The notes beneath the pieces are model-generated. The model saw only the letters and a list, made by a program, of their open reading frames with translations, ran no database searches and was not told the DNA's origin. Shown here piece by piece: positions 15,797-25,219 of a DNA stretch of 64,000 nt; positions within the stretch are counted from its first letter, which is position 1, and each line of letters begins with the position of its first letter. The stretch lies in the NCBI RefSeq assembly GCF_003721565.1, contig NZ_RJJE01000009.1:372001-436000 (forward strand), in the 5' to 3' direction. The stretch is from Rufibacter immobilis (GTDB lineage Bacteria > Bacteroidota > Bacteroidia > Cytophagales > Hymenobacteraceae). The position numbers were made by a program, and so were the translations under genes.

Positions 15797-18652
15797 CTAT
15801 TTCAATTTCACGGCTTTAGCGCTGCCCGTATAGGCAATGGTGGCATCTGGCTGGGCATCAAACTGTAGTTTCTTGGCTTTGCCGGGCTGCACGTACACCA
15901 CCTGAAAAGTGCGGTTCCTGAGCATGCCGTTGAACTCGCCCTGGCGTTTGCCCAGGGTTAGGGTTTTAGAGGCCTCCTGATAGGTGATAGGAATGGTGGC
16001 GAACTTGCCTTTCTCGTAGTTGTAGTTAGTGTTCTCGTCTTCGTAGAGTTCAAAGGAGGCATCTTTGCCGCCGTACACGTAGAGGGTGATGGTTTCGGCG
16101 GGCTTCTCTGCCGTGTATTGCAGTTCGGGGCCAAACGGCAGAATGGAACCTTCTTTCACGAAGAGCGGCAGGCGCTCATAAGGGGCATCGGCGGTAATCT
16201 GTTTGCCGCCTTTCTGGTAAGAACCGTCATAGAGGTTGTACCAGCCGGTGTTGGCGGGCAGATAAAGATTTCGTTTGGTGGCTCCCTTCACATACACCGG
16301 ATTCACGAGCAGGCTGGGCCCGAACATAAACTGATCCCCTATGTTGTGCACGTTCTTGTCTGCACCAAAATCCATGACCAGCGGCCGCATGATGGTTCCG
16401 TGCTGGTGGTACACTTGCCCTGTGAGGGAGTAGATGTACGGCATTAGTCTATAGCGCAGCTTGTTGTAATAGACAATGGACTGATATGCCTTATGGTCTT
16501 CGGGCGCAATATTGAACACCTCCCGGAACGGATATTGGCCGTGCGAGCGGTACAGGGGCGTGAAGGTGCCGTACTGGTACCAGCGGGTGTTCAGCTCACG
16601 CCACTCTTCCTGGGCTGCCGGCGTCATGGGACCACGGTCATACTTGTTCTCCACGAAAAAACCGCCAATGTCGGTGGTCCAGTAAGGCAGGCCGGAGAGG
16701 GAGAAGTTGAGCCCGGCCGGAATCTGGCGGCCCATTTCCTCAAAGGTGGCGGCAATGTCTCCGCTCCAGGTGGCGGCTCCGTAGCGCTGCAAGCCCCCGA
16801 AGGCGGAACGGGTCAGGATGAACACCCGGTCATTGGGGTTGGTGCTGCGCTGGCCCTCATAGATCCCTTTGTTGTGCTGCAGCACGTACGCGTTGAAATA
16901 CTTATCGGCGGAGCCGAGGTAAGTGGGGTTCATGAGCGCCTTGCGGTGCGCAATAGAGGTATTGGAGAGAATATCGGGTTCAGAGGCATCCTGCCACCAG
17001 GCGTCAATGCCCATTTTGTACAGTTTCTCATTGATGAGGTTCCAGAACATGCGGCGCCCCTCTGGGTTGAAGGCGTCATAGAACGTAGACACGTAGCCTT
17101 TGCCAATCCAGTCTCTGATTTGTTCATTGATGCTGGTTTTGTAGAGCAGGCCTTTCTGGTCGAACTGTTTGTAAGCCTCAATGCCTTCGTAGAATTTGGG
17201 CCAGGTGGAGATCATGATCTGCGCCTTGTTGGCGTGCACCTCGTCTATCATGGCCTGCGCGTTGGGGAACCGGGTTTTGTCAAATTCCTGGCTGCCCCAT
17301 TTGTCCTCTTCCCAGTAAGACCAGTCCAGCACGATGTTGTCCAGCGGAATCTGGCGTTTCCGGAATTCCTTCACCACGCCCAGCAGCTCCTCCTGCGTTT
17401 TGTAGCGCTCGCGGCTTTGCCAGAACCCCATGGCCCACTTGGGCATGACCTGCGCGGCGCCCGTCAGCTGCCGATAGCCGCCAATGACGCCGTCTAAGTT
17501 CTTGCCGTAGACAAAGTAGTAGTCCATTCTGTCACCGGCCTCTGAGGCAAAGGCGATTTTGTTTAGATCTTGTGCGGGTTGCGGGGTTAAGTACCGCAGG
17601 GCCAGATAAGAAACGCCGCCGTCTGGGTTCCACTCTATCTTGAACGCGTGCTTCTGCCCTTTCTGGAGCGGCGCTTTGAAAACCGACATGCCCGGGTTCC
17701 AGGCTTCGCGCCAACGGTCCAGCAGCAGCTTGTTGTCTATCCATACTTTCACGTAGCCGCTGGAAGGCATCTCAAAGCGGTGGTCGCCGGTGGCGTCGCT
17801 CTCAATGAAGCCTTCCCAGGTCATGAGTCCTCCTTCCAGCTTGTAACCCTGCGGAAATCTCTTCTGATCTTGCAGAAACTCGTAGTTGATCTCGGTCTCC
17901 TGCCGCACAATAGGTTTCTGGCCAGACGTTGCATCAAAAGCATAGGTGGCGGTGAGGCCGCCGGGCTTCTGGTCTTTGCCGTAGAGTTTCAGTTTGGACA
18001 GCGGCTGGTACGGGCGCACATCGCCAAACTTGGTAATAGAGTTATTGTCCCACAGAATGCCGTAGTTTTTGCTGGACACCAGAAACGGCACCACCGCCAC
18101 TGAATTGTACTGGGTGAGGTCTACCTGCCACCCCCGGTAGTTCATGAGGCCCGCCTGGTGCTGTCCCAGCCCATAGAAGGCTTCATTGGGCTCCACATTA
18201 AACGCTTTCTGCAAGCGGTAACTCTGCTCCTTGCCCAGGTTCACGGGAGCAAATGCCTCCCGGCCCTGGTTGTTTTCCTGTAACAGCACGTTGCCGTTTC
18301 TGTCATAGAAAGTGACGGCTCCATTGTCTGCCGCCACTTCCACGCGCAGGTCCTTGGTGTTCAGGACCAGGGTTTTGCCTTTCTCCTGGAATTGCCAGTC
18401 AGTTTTTCCGTTTTTGTTTTCCAGCACCATGAGACTGGGCTCCTGCGAGAACTGCTCTACCGGCGTAGCTTTCACCTGAATGATGTTGTCGGCCAACACC
18501 CGAAGCTGCACCATCTGCGGGTCTCCGCTGGCGGCTTTCTCCAGTTTCACCAATACCCCATCGTCCAGTTTCTGGTAATTCTTTACCGCCGGTTCCTTAA
18601 AGGAGAAAAGCGTGGCCACAAGGGCTAAACAAAGCGTGTTTCTAATCTTCAT
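15797..18652 (-). CDS. GH31 alpha-xylosidase with PA14 insert
   Basis: 951 aa from the ATG at 18652, which opens a signal peptide (MKIRNTLCLALVATLFSF); the longer frame needs a GTG and adds a non-signal N-terminus. Domains: N-terminal beta-sandwich (AFYGLGQHQ), a PA14 domain inserted at ~256-356 (GGLMTWEGFIESDATGDHRF), then the GH31 barrel with nucleophile D555 in WWQDASEPD and acid/base D632 in TWSGDIAATFE, then C-terminal beta domains. The PA14 insert is characteristic of xyloglucan-specific alpha-xylosidases, which remove xylose from the non-reducing end of oligosaccharides. It lies 61 bp upstream of susC and is the first structural gene after the regulator. Confidence 0.93.
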   Translation of the reverse strand: MKIRNTLCLALVATLFSFKEPAVKNYQKLDDGVLVKLEKAASGDPQMVQLRVLADNIIQVKATPVEQFSQEPSLMVLENKNGKTDWQFQEKGKTLVLNTKDLRVEVAADNGAVTFYDRNGNVLLQENNQGREAFAPVNLGKEQSYRLQKAFNVEPNEAFYGLGQHQAGLMNYRGWQVDLTQYNSVAVVPFLVSSKNYGILWDNNSITKFGDVRPYQPLSKLKLYGKDQKPGGLTATYAFDATSGQKPIVRQETEINYEFLQDQKRFPQGYKLEGGLMTWEGFIESDATGDHRFEMPSSGYVKVWIDNKLLLDRWREAWNPGMSVFKAPLQKGQKHAFKIEWNPDGGVSYLALRYLTPQPAQDLNKIAFASEAGDRMDYYFVYGKNLDGVIGGYRQLTGAAQVMPKWAMGFWQSRERYKTQEELLGVVKEFRKRQIPLDNIVLDWSYWEEDKWGSQEFDKTRFPNAQAMIDEVHANKAQIMISTWPKFYEGIEAYKQFDQKGLLYKTSINEQIRDWIGKGYVSTFYDAFNPEGRRMFWNLINEKLYKMGIDAWWQDASEPDILSNTSIAHRKALMNPTYLGSADKYFNAYVLQHNKGIYEGQRSTNPNDRVFILTRSAFGGLQRYGAATWSGDIAATFEEMGRQIPAGLNFSLSGLPYWTTDIGGFFVENKYDRGPMTPAAQEEWRELNTRWYQYGTFTPLYRSHGQYPFREVFNIAPEDHKAYQSIVYYNKLRYRLMPYIYSLTGQVYHQHGTIMRPLVMDFGADKNVHNIGDQFMFGPSLLVNPVYVKGATKRNLYLPANTGWYNLYDGSYQKGGKQITADAPYERLPLFVKEGSILPFGPELQYTAEKPAETITLYVYGGKDASFELYEDENTNYNYEKGKFATIPITYQEASKTLTLGKRQGEFNGMLRNRTFQVVYVQPGKAKKLQFDAQPDATIAYTGSAKAVKLK

Positions 18653-18888
18653 TAGACTGTCTGGTAAGTGTACGTTTCTGCCTTCCCTGACCAGACGCCA
18701 TGCCACTAGGAGCCGTGCCTCCACCGTCAGAAAAGAACAGGATGAAGGTAACCAGCCCCCAAAAAGAAGCTATGCATCAAATGTTTCCTATGTATGCTGC
18801 ATTGGTTAACAATTGAAAAAAAACGCATTTACAGACTCCTAACACAGGTTTATTTTCACAAAATGTTAATTACACCCAACAGTAAATC

Positions 18889-18926
18889 TGTTTAGAGCCT
18901 GTTTTTGGAAAAAGAGCCCCTAAACG
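18889..18926. repeat. 38-bp palindromic repeat, copy 8 (end of composite A)
   Basis: Arms TGTTTAGAGCCTG and GAGCCCCTAAACG. Confidence 0.85.
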
Positions 18927-19486
18927 GAAATCCTGAATCCTGAGTCTAAAATTTAGCATGGGCGAAGAGGCCAGGGACGGGAAAAGGCGCAGACCCTCGC
19001 AGGTCCTCCAGACGCTACGAGGTCTTTTGAGTAGACGGTAACGCGGTAACAGGCGAATTGTACCCACCCCAACCCCTCCGAGGAGGGGAGTATCTGCACG
19101 AGTAAGAAAGTCGCTTATTATCTTTGTTCAAACAGAAAGTCTTTGGCCGCCTCTACGCCCAAATAAGCAGAAATGCTGTATTACTTCCGCTATGCAACAA
19201 ATTCCCCTCCCTGGAGGGGTAGGGGTGGGTTTACATCTGCTGAGCTACAGCCAGAATCTGCAACTGCTCCCATCATCCGCACCTATTCCAGTCTTTCCTT
19301 CGAGCGCCTCGCTTGTGGCCACAGAATAGCAGAAACTAAGAATGAACTGCATTACTTGGCCGCAAGGGCAGTGCGAGAGGGGAAGACGGGGCCCCGCGGC
19401 CGTGAGCGCTTACCGGAAAAGATGAAACAACATAGCTCTTAAAGCCATAGACAAACGCCACCGCCAAGGCATCAGCAAAAGAAATC

Positions 19487-19524
19487 TGTTTTGGGTTAAT
19501 TTTCAGAAAAAGAGCCGCTAAACG
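19487..19524. repeat. 38-bp repeat, copy 9 (variant II, other end of composite A)
   Basis: Right half GAAAAAGAGCCGCTAAACG is kept; left half TGTTTTGGGTTAATT is diverged. It lies 22 bp beyond the regulator stop. Confidence 0.7.
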
Positions 19525-19546
19525 GAAATTCTCTACCGCCCTCGGT

Positions 19547-22500
19547 TCAGACGGTGGGCTGTGATTGCCGGCTTTCGGCGTAGACGGAAGGCAGCACGCC
19601 GTACTGCTCCCTGAAGTACTTGGAGAAATACCTGGGATTGTTGAAGCCCACGGCATAGGCCACCTCGGCCACGGTTAACTGGCTTTTCACCAGCAGCTGC
19701 GCCGCACGCTCCAGACGGATTTTCCGGATGAACTCCACCGGCGACTGCCCCGTGAGCGCCACAATCTTCTTGTACAGGTACACGCGGCTCATGCCCAGTT
19801 CCTTGCTCATCATCTCCACCGAGAACTCAGGGCAGTCCATGTTCTCCTCTACCAACTTGATGGCGTTCTGGATGAGCTTGTCATCCAGGGAGACAATGTC
19901 AACGGCGCTGGTCTGCACACTGATTTTCTTCCCGTACGCCTTCTGCAACAACTGGCACTGCGCAATGAGGTTGGTCATGCGGGAAAGGAGCAGCTCAAAG
20001 TTGAACGGCTTGGTAATATAGTCGTTGGCGCCAATGCCCAGGCCCTTCAGTTTCTGTTCCTCGGCGGTTTGGGCGGTGAGCAGCACAAACGGGATATGGG
20101 AGGTACGGGCATCGGCTTTAATTTTCTTGCAGAACTCTATGCCGTTCAGCTCGGGCATCATGAGGTCGCTCACAATGAGGTCTGGCATACAGGAAAGGGT
20201 CTTCTGCCAACCTTCCTTCCCGTTCTTGGCCTCTACCACCGTAAAGTGGGCACTCAGGCTCTCGCGCAGATAAGTCCTGAAATCTTCGCTGTCCTCCACC
20301 AGCAGCACGGTTAATGCATGGTCTGCTTCCGTCAAAACAGGCTTTCCCGCCACCTTGGGCACGGGCACCAGGGTCTCAGAAAGTTCAGAGGTTTCGGGCA
20401 CATCCTGTCCGGTGCCGGCCACTTTGATGGGCAGCGTAACGGTGAAGCAGCTGCCCTGGCCCAGTTCGCTCTGCACCTGAATCATGCCGCCGTGGATCTT
20501 CACGAACTCTCTGGTAATAGACAACCCAATGCCGCTGCCCTGGTTCACCAGATTGTCGGGCACGTCTTCCCGGAAGAAACGGTCAAAGATTTTTTCCTGA
20601 TTCTCTCTGGAGATCCCAATGCCCGTATCAGAAACCCTAATCTCCAGCAGGTGCAGCCCCGCCGAGGCGGAGTCGTTCTCGTGGCAGCGCACTTCCACTT
20701 TAATGTAGCCGTTCTCCGGAGTGAACTTGAAAGCGTTGGAGAGCAAGTTGAACAGGATCTTGCCCAGCTTGTCCATGTCAAAGGAAGCGTGCAGCTCCCG
20801 CACACTGGTCTCAAAGGACAGTTTCACGTGGTTTTTCTCCGATAAATCTGAGAACGAGTACACCGATTCTTTGATGAACTTGATGATGTTGCCCACCGAA
20901 GGCGCAAAGGCCACCTCCTCCACCTCCAGCTTGCGGAAGTCCAGCAGTTGGTTTACCAGATGCAGCAGGCGTTTGGCGTTGCGGTTGATCATCTGGAACT
21001 GCTTTGTCTGGTCTTCGTCCTGACTGGTAGCCAATAATTTTTCCAACGGGGCCAGAATAAGAGTGAGCGGCGTCCGGAACTCATGGCTGATGTTGGTGAA
21101 GAACTTGATTTTCATGAGGTGCAGTTCGCGCATGTGCCTCACCTCACGGCGCTCCCGCTCCAGCGCAAATTTGGCGTTGGCTTTCTGTTTCTCCACGCGC
21201 CGAACCAGTAACAGCACACCCAGCACCAGTAGAAAGTACGTCACATACGCCCCGTTGCTGCGCCAGAACGGCACCTCCACTTCAATGTTCAACTGAATTC
21301 CTTTCTGGTTCCAGACCCCGTCATTGTTGGCGGCCTTAACCTTGAGCTGGTATTGGCCGGGGTCCAGGTTGGTGTAGGTGATGCGGCGGTTGTTCCCGTC
21401 TGTGGTGTGCCACTCCTTGTCAAAGCCTTCCAGCATGTACTGGTACTGGTTTTTCTCTGAATGGAAGAAATTGAGGGCGGCAAACTCCACCGTGAACATG
21501 TTCTGGTCATGCTGGAGGGTAATCTGCTTAGTGGCCGAAAGGGCCTGGGGCAAAATAATACTGCCGTCTACCGCCTCCCCCACCCCAAGGCTCTTGCTGA
21601 ACAGCTGGAAATCTGTGAACACCATGGCCGGAGCCACCGAATTGGACCGCAACTGGTCCGGCTGAAAAATATTGAAGCCGTTGGGCCCTCCAAACACTAC
21701 CTCGCCCCGGCGGGTGAGGTACGCCGCGTTCTCATTGAAGGCTTTGCCCTGCAAGCCGTCAGATTCATCGTAACTGTGGGCTTGCAGGTACATGCTGCCG
21801 GGGTGCTGCCCTTTCACTTCCAGTTTGGAAATCCCGTTGGGCGTGCTCACCCACAGGTTCTGCTGCTGGTCCTCCAGCAGGTTGAGGATGATGTTGTCGG
21901 GTAGGCCTTGTTCTTTGGTGAACAGCCGGAACGTGTTGGTCTGAGGGTTGAACAGGTTCAGTCCTTCGTTGGTGCCTATCCACATATTGCCGCGGCTGTC
22001 CTGCAAAATGGCCAACACACTGTTGCTGCTGAGGCTGCGGGAGTTCTGGGGGGCGTTCTGGTAACGGGTCACGTTTCTGGTGTTGGCATCCAGCACCTCC
22101 ACCCCAATGTCGCCGCCCACCCAGAGGTTTCCCTTGGAGTCTTGGGCAATGGCCGCCACGTATTGCGTCTCCAGGCCTTTCTGCCGGTTGGTACGGTTAA
22201 AAGTATGGAACTTGCCGGTTTTGGGGTCCAGCAACTGCAACCCGCCGCGCATGGTGCCCACCCAAAGCCGGTTCTGCTTGTCCTGGAACAGTTCCCACAC
22301 ATTTTCATGGCTCAGGCTGAAAGGATCTTTCGGCTCCGGCAGATAACGGGTGAATTTCTGGCCATCGTACTTGTTCAGGCCGCCCAGGTAGGTGCCAATC
22401 CAAAGATTTTGCTCGTGGTCTAAGAGCAGGCTCACAATTACGTTGCTGCTGAGGCTCTTGGGATCTTTAGGATTGTGCTGAAAACGGGTGTACTGGCCGG

Positions 22501-23704
22501 TAGTCCTGTTCCAGTACAGCAAGCCGCCGCCGTTGGTGCCCAGCCAGAGGTTTCCCTGCGCATCTTCCACAAACCGGTTGATGTCATCATAGGGCAAACT
22601 GCCATTTACCGTGAGTTGGTGCTGGTGGTGCTGGAACCTGAGCAGGTTCTGGTGGTAGTAATTGACGCCTTTTTTATACGAACCTAGCCAAATAATGCCT
22701 TCACGGTCTTTGTAGATGGAGATAAGGCTGTTGTGCGAGAGGCTGTTCTTCACCTCAGGACAATTGGTGATATATCGCACCGAAAAGTCTTTCTTATTGA
22801 TGAGGTTTAGGCCGCCGTGGTCAGTGGCCAGCCACAGGGTACCGTCTTCATTTTCCACTATGCCCCGCACCAGATTAGAGTTCAGTCTGTTTAGGGGCGC
22901 ATTTTCGTAAAACTGCCTCAAAACGCGCTGTTGGGGTTTGTACAGAAAAGCCCCAATGCTCTCATAGGAAGCGTAAAGCCACAGCTCGTCGTCACGGTCT
23001 ATGGTCATCCCGTACCCCGATGGCTTGTAATTGAATTGCTTCGCTACCCTTGTCTCCCGCGCTTCCACTTTCAGGGTCTTTGCGTTTAGCTGCTCCAGTA
23101 CCCCGTTGGCATGCAAGACCCAAATGGTGCCCTGCCGGGTGAAAGCCAAGGCATTCACGTGATTGGAAGCAATAGCCGCAGTGTCTGCCGCCGCCCATTT
23201 CAACCGGGTGACTGCTTTAGTCTTAGGAGTATAGCGGCTAATACCTTGGCCATTCTGCAGGAACCAGTAGTTTCCGGCTTTGTCGGTAATGATCTCACTG
23301 ACTGGGGCCTGGGGCAGCCTGAACTTCTGCAGCAGCGGGGCATAGTTTCGGTCAAAGCGATCTTCCTGCGGGTAATAGACCGTGAGCCCTTTCTGGGAAA
23401 CGATCCAGATGTTGCCTTCAGGGTCTTCAAAGAGTTTGGTGATGTTGTTGTCGAGGAGCGAGGCCGAGGAGCGGGAGTTGTGCCGGAAAGTTTTGACGCT
23501 GTACCCGTCAAAACGGTTGAGGCCCGAGGCAGTGCCAATCCAGATATAGCCCTGACGGTCTTTCAGGAAAGCAGTGACCTGGTTATGGGACAGGCCTTTG
23601 TTCACGTCCAGGTGCAGGAACCGGTGCTGCTCCGGCAGGTTTGCCCATGCTGCGGCAAAGACCGCATGCAAGAGCATCAGGGTAAAAGTAAAAACAAGAC
23701 GCAT
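19547..23704 (-). CDS. Hybrid two-component system sensor/regulator (HTCS) of the xyloglucan locus
   Basis: 1385 aa one-protein signalling system. Signal peptide; periplasmic double propeller made of ~14 Reg_prop repeats (residues ~35-640, e.g. YIWIGTASGLNRFDGY); Y_Y_Y domain (~735-800); one membrane helix (~815-835); HisKA with phospho-His H874 in NISHEFRTPL; HATPase (GIGISRENQEKIF, GSGIGLSI); receiver with D1180 in DLIVSDLMMPE; C-terminal AraC-type HTH (GMSRVYLYKKIVALTGQSP ... VAYAVGFNNPRYFSKYF). HTCS proteins bind an oligosaccharide in the periplasm and switch on the neighbouring locus, here most likely xyloglucan oligosaccharides. Odd point: bases 22887-22925 inside the frame match the 38-bp palindrome and encode VLRQFYENAPLNR (about residues 261-273) between propeller blades. 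Confidence 0.96.
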   Translation of the reverse strand: MRLVFTFTLMLLHAVFAAAWANLPEQHRFLHLDVNKGLSHNQVTAFLKDRQGYIWIGTASGLNRFDGYSVKTFRHNSRSSASLLDNNITKLFEDPEGNIWIVSQKGLTVYYPQEDRFDRNYAPLLQKFRLPQAPVSEIITDKAGNYWFLQNGQGISRYTPKTKAVTRLKWAAADTAAIASNHVNALAFTRQGTIWVLHANGVLEQLNAKTLKVEARETRVAKQFNYKPSGYGMTIDRDDELWLYASYESIGAFLYKPQQRVLRQFYENAPLNRLNSNLVRGIVENEDGTLWLATDHGGLNLINKKDFSVRYITNCPEVKNSLSHNSLISIYKDREGIIWLGSYKKGVNYYHQNLLRFQHHQHQLTVNGSLPYDDINRFVEDAQGNLWLGTNGGGLLYWNRTTGQYTRFQHNPKDPKSLSSNVIVSLLLDHEQNLWIGTYLGGLNKYDGQKFTRYLPEPKDPFSLSHENVWELFQDKQNRLWVGTMRGGLQLLDPKTGKFHTFNRTNRQKGLETQYVAAIAQDSKGNLWVGGDIGVEVLDANTRNVTRYQNAPQNSRSLSSNSVLAILQDSRGNMWIGTNEGLNLFNPQTNTFRLFTKEQGLPDNIILNLLEDQQQNLWVSTPNGISKLEVKGQHPGSMYLQAHSYDESDGLQGKAFNENAAYLTRRGEVVFGGPNGFNIFQPDQLRSNSVAPAMVFTDFQLFSKSLGVGEAVDGSIILPQALSATKQITLQHDQNMFTVEFAALNFFHSEKNQYQYMLEGFDKEWHTTDGNNRRITYTNLDPGQYQLKVKAANNDGVWNQKGIQLNIEVEVPFWRSNGAYVTYFLLVLGVLLLVRRVEKQKANAKFALERERREVRHMRELHLMKIKFFTNISHEFRTPLTLILAPLEKLLATSQDEDQTKQFQMINRNAKRLLHLVNQLLDFRKLEVEEVAFAPSVGNIIKFIKESVYSFSDLSEKNHVKLSFETSVRELHASFDMDKLGKILFNLLSNAFKFTPENGYIKVEVRCHENDSASAGLHLLEIRVSDTGIGISRENQEKIFDRFFREDVPDNLVNQGSGIGLSITREFVKIHGGMIQVQSELGQGSCFTVTLPIKVAGTGQDVPETSELSETLVPVPKVAGKPVLTEADHALTVLLVEDSEDFRTYLRESLSAHFTVVEAKNGKEGWQKTLSCMPDLIVSDLMMPELNGIEFCKKIKADARTSHIPFVLLTAQTAEEQKLKGLGIGANDYITKPFNFELLLSRMTNLIAQCQLLQKAYGKKISVQTSAVDIVSLDDKLIQNAIKLVEENMDCPEFSVEMMSKELGMSRVYLYKKIVALTGQSPVEFIRKIRLERAAQLLVKSQLTVAEVAYAVGFNNPRYFSKYFREQYGVLPSVYAESRQSQPTV
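22887..22925. repeat. 38-bp palindromic repeat copy inside the HTCS coding region
   Basis: Plus strand reads CTGTTTAGGGGCGC, then ATTTTCGTAAAA, then CTGCCTCAAAACG. It matches the consensus at roughly 30 of 38 positions while keeping the reading frame open. It is the only copy found wholly inside a gene. Confidence 0.65.
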
Positions 23705-24165
23705 GACTATTCCTTTACTTTAGACCTTCTGCAAACCCAGCCCATTCTTTACTCTCGGCGCAAGATTTCCGGAAGGCAAAGGAACTCCGCCTCCCGGAAA
23801 ATCTTTAAGTCACAAACAACTCAATTTCTACGCAAGATAACATTTTTACCAAATTATTAGAACATTTTATAAGATATCGCAACCACAGGCCTTCATAAAT
23901 TATTTTCATTGATATTTTTTCAACACTCATTTCTCCCGGCTTGACAACCTTGATTTCTAGTAAGGGAATTTCTCATTCTATTTTTTCATGGCTTTTCTGC
24001 CAAAGCAAGCGCTTTGCGTTTAGGGGCTGTTTTTGGAAAAACAGCCCCTAAACGCAAAATTTTCACCCCATGCCTTGCGGGAACATCTCTTGGCCCCAAG
24101 CCACAGTCGCCTATGTTCCCGCCCCAAATGACATCGTTTAAAAATTGTTTCTGTAACTTTGCCCT
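23705..24165. other. Divergent intergenic region, HTCS / lpxD
   Basis: An A/T-rich spacer that must hold the promoters of both divergent genes. It contains palindrome copy 24018-24055. A TAACTTTG box at 24154-24161 sits only 4 bp before the lpxD ATG with no matching upstream TTG box, so it is not called as a promoter. Confidence 0.6.
24018..24055. repeat. 38-bp palindromic repeat, perfect-arm copy
   Basis: Arms CGTTTAGGGGCTG and CAGCCCCTAAACG are exact complements. Flanks TTTG and CAAA add 4 bp of stem. It comes close to the family consensus. Confidence 0.93.
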
Positions 24166-25188
24166 ATGGAATTTACGGTACAACAGATTGCTGATTTGCT
24201 CCAGGGCCAAGTGCAGGGAGACGGAAATGCCAAGGTGCATACCTTAGCTAAAATTGAGGAAGGAACCCCCGGTGCGCTGTCTTTCCTGTCTAACGCCAAA
24301 TATGAACCCTACCTCTACACCACAGGGGCAACGGCGGTCATTGTGTCCAAAACCCTAGAGATAAAACAACCTGTTGCGGCTAACCTCATTCTGGTAGATG
24401 ATCCGTATTCTTCCTTCTCCACATTATTAGAAGTGTACCAACAAGCGGTAGCCGCCGCCAGAGAAGGCGTGGAAGAACCCTGCTACATGGGCCAGAACTC
24501 CACCATTGGCGAGCGCCATTACCGCGGGGCTTTCTCTTATATTGGCAAGAACTGCAAGATTGGCAACGGGGTACACCTTTACCCTCACGCTTATATAGGA
24601 GACAACGTCACCATTGGGGACAACACCATCATCTACGCCGGGGCCAAGATCTATCCAGACACGGTGATTGGCAAATCTTGTACCATTCATGCAGGCGCCG
24701 TCATTGGCAGCGACGGCTTTGGCTTCGCGCCGCAGAAAGACGGGTCGTACAAAGCCATCCCGCAGATTGGGAACGTGGTACTGGAAGACCATGTGAGCAT
24801 TGGCGCCAACACCACCGTGGACTGCGCCACCATGGGTTCCACCATCATCCGGACGGGCACCAAGATCGACAACCTGGTGCAGGTGGCACACAACGTGGAA
24901 ATCGGACGGCACACTGTGGTGGCAGCCCAGACAGCTTTCGCCGGTTCGTCTAAAGTGGGGAATTATTGCACTATTGCCGGGCAAGTAGGCGTGGTGGGAC
25001 ACATCAGCATTGCCGATAGGACCATTGTTGGCGCTAAATCAGGCATTTCCAAAAACATCAAAGAAGAAGGGACTTTCGTGCAGGGAGCGCCCGCTTTCGA
25101 CTATAAACAGAATCTAAGGGCCATGGCCGTTTTCCGGAAACTGCCCGAGTTACAGAAACAGATAGAGGAACTCAGAGAAAAGCTTTAA
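24166..25188 (+). CDS. lpxD: UDP-3-O-acylglucosamine N-acyltransferase
   Basis: 340 aa. The N-terminal MEFTVQQIADLLQG uridine-binding domain is the standard LpxD start, followed by a left-handed beta-helix of hexapeptide repeats (IGDNVTIGDNTIIYAGAKI) and the catalytic-His region LVQVAHNVEIGRH, with a C-terminal helix. It adds the N-linked 3-hydroxyacyl chain, the third step of lipid A synthesis, in the cytosol. It heads the lpxD-lpxC/fabZ-lpxA cluster, 31 bp before the next gene. Confidence 0.96.
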   Translation: MEFTVQQIADLLQGQVQGDGNAKVHTLAKIEEGTPGALSFLSNAKYEPYLYTTGATAVIVSKTLEIKQPVAANLILVDDPYSSFSTLLEVYQQAVAAAREGVEEPCYMGQNSTIGERHYRGAFSYIGKNCKIGNGVHLYPHAYIGDNVTIGDNTIIYAGAKIYPDTVIGKSCTIHAGAVIGSDGFGFAPQKDGSYKAIPQIGNVVLEDHVSIGANTTVDCATMGSTIIRTGTKIDNLVQVAHNVEIGRHTVVAAQTAFAGSSKVGNYCTIAGQVGVVGHISIADRTIVGAKSGISKNIKEEGTFVQGAPAFDYKQNLRAMAVFRKLPELQKQIEELREKL

Positions 25189-25219
25189 CTTTAGCCCCGC
25201 TTTACCTATTTAGTGCTTC

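Larger units (their letters stand above)
18889..19524 (-). repeat. Composite dispersed repeat, copy A (bounded by 38-bp palindromes)
   Basis: Reading on the minus strand: 38-bp palindrome (19487-19524), short shared motif GCTGATGCCTTGG (19464-19476), block Y (19072-19414, starting GGTAAGCGCTCACGGCC and ending in a GGAGGGG/GGGGTGGGT motif), block X (18986-19027), 38-bp palindrome (18889-18926). Copy B at 48908-49691 has the same parts in the same order on the plus strand. Block X agrees at 39 of 42 aligned bases between the copies; block Y is recognisable along its whole length but diverged. No transposase gene is inside. Confidence 0.8.
18653..19546. other. 0.9-kb gene-free region between regulator and GH31
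   Basis: The part next to the GH31 start (18653-18888) is the likely promoter/operator region for the catabolic genes, but no clear operator dyad was found. The rest is filled by composite repeat element A (18889-19524). A 106-aa frame across it on the minus strand is not credible as a gene. Confidence 0.7.

Noticed and set aside
19336-19656. A 106-aa reading frame across composite repeat A
   Set aside because: It runs across the HTCS 3' end and the repeat; composition is Ser/Pro-rich without domain features.
24154-24161. TAACTTTG as the lpxD promoter -7 box
   Set aside because: It lies 4 bp before the ATG and has no TTG box at the usual distance; a leaderless start is possible but unsupported.
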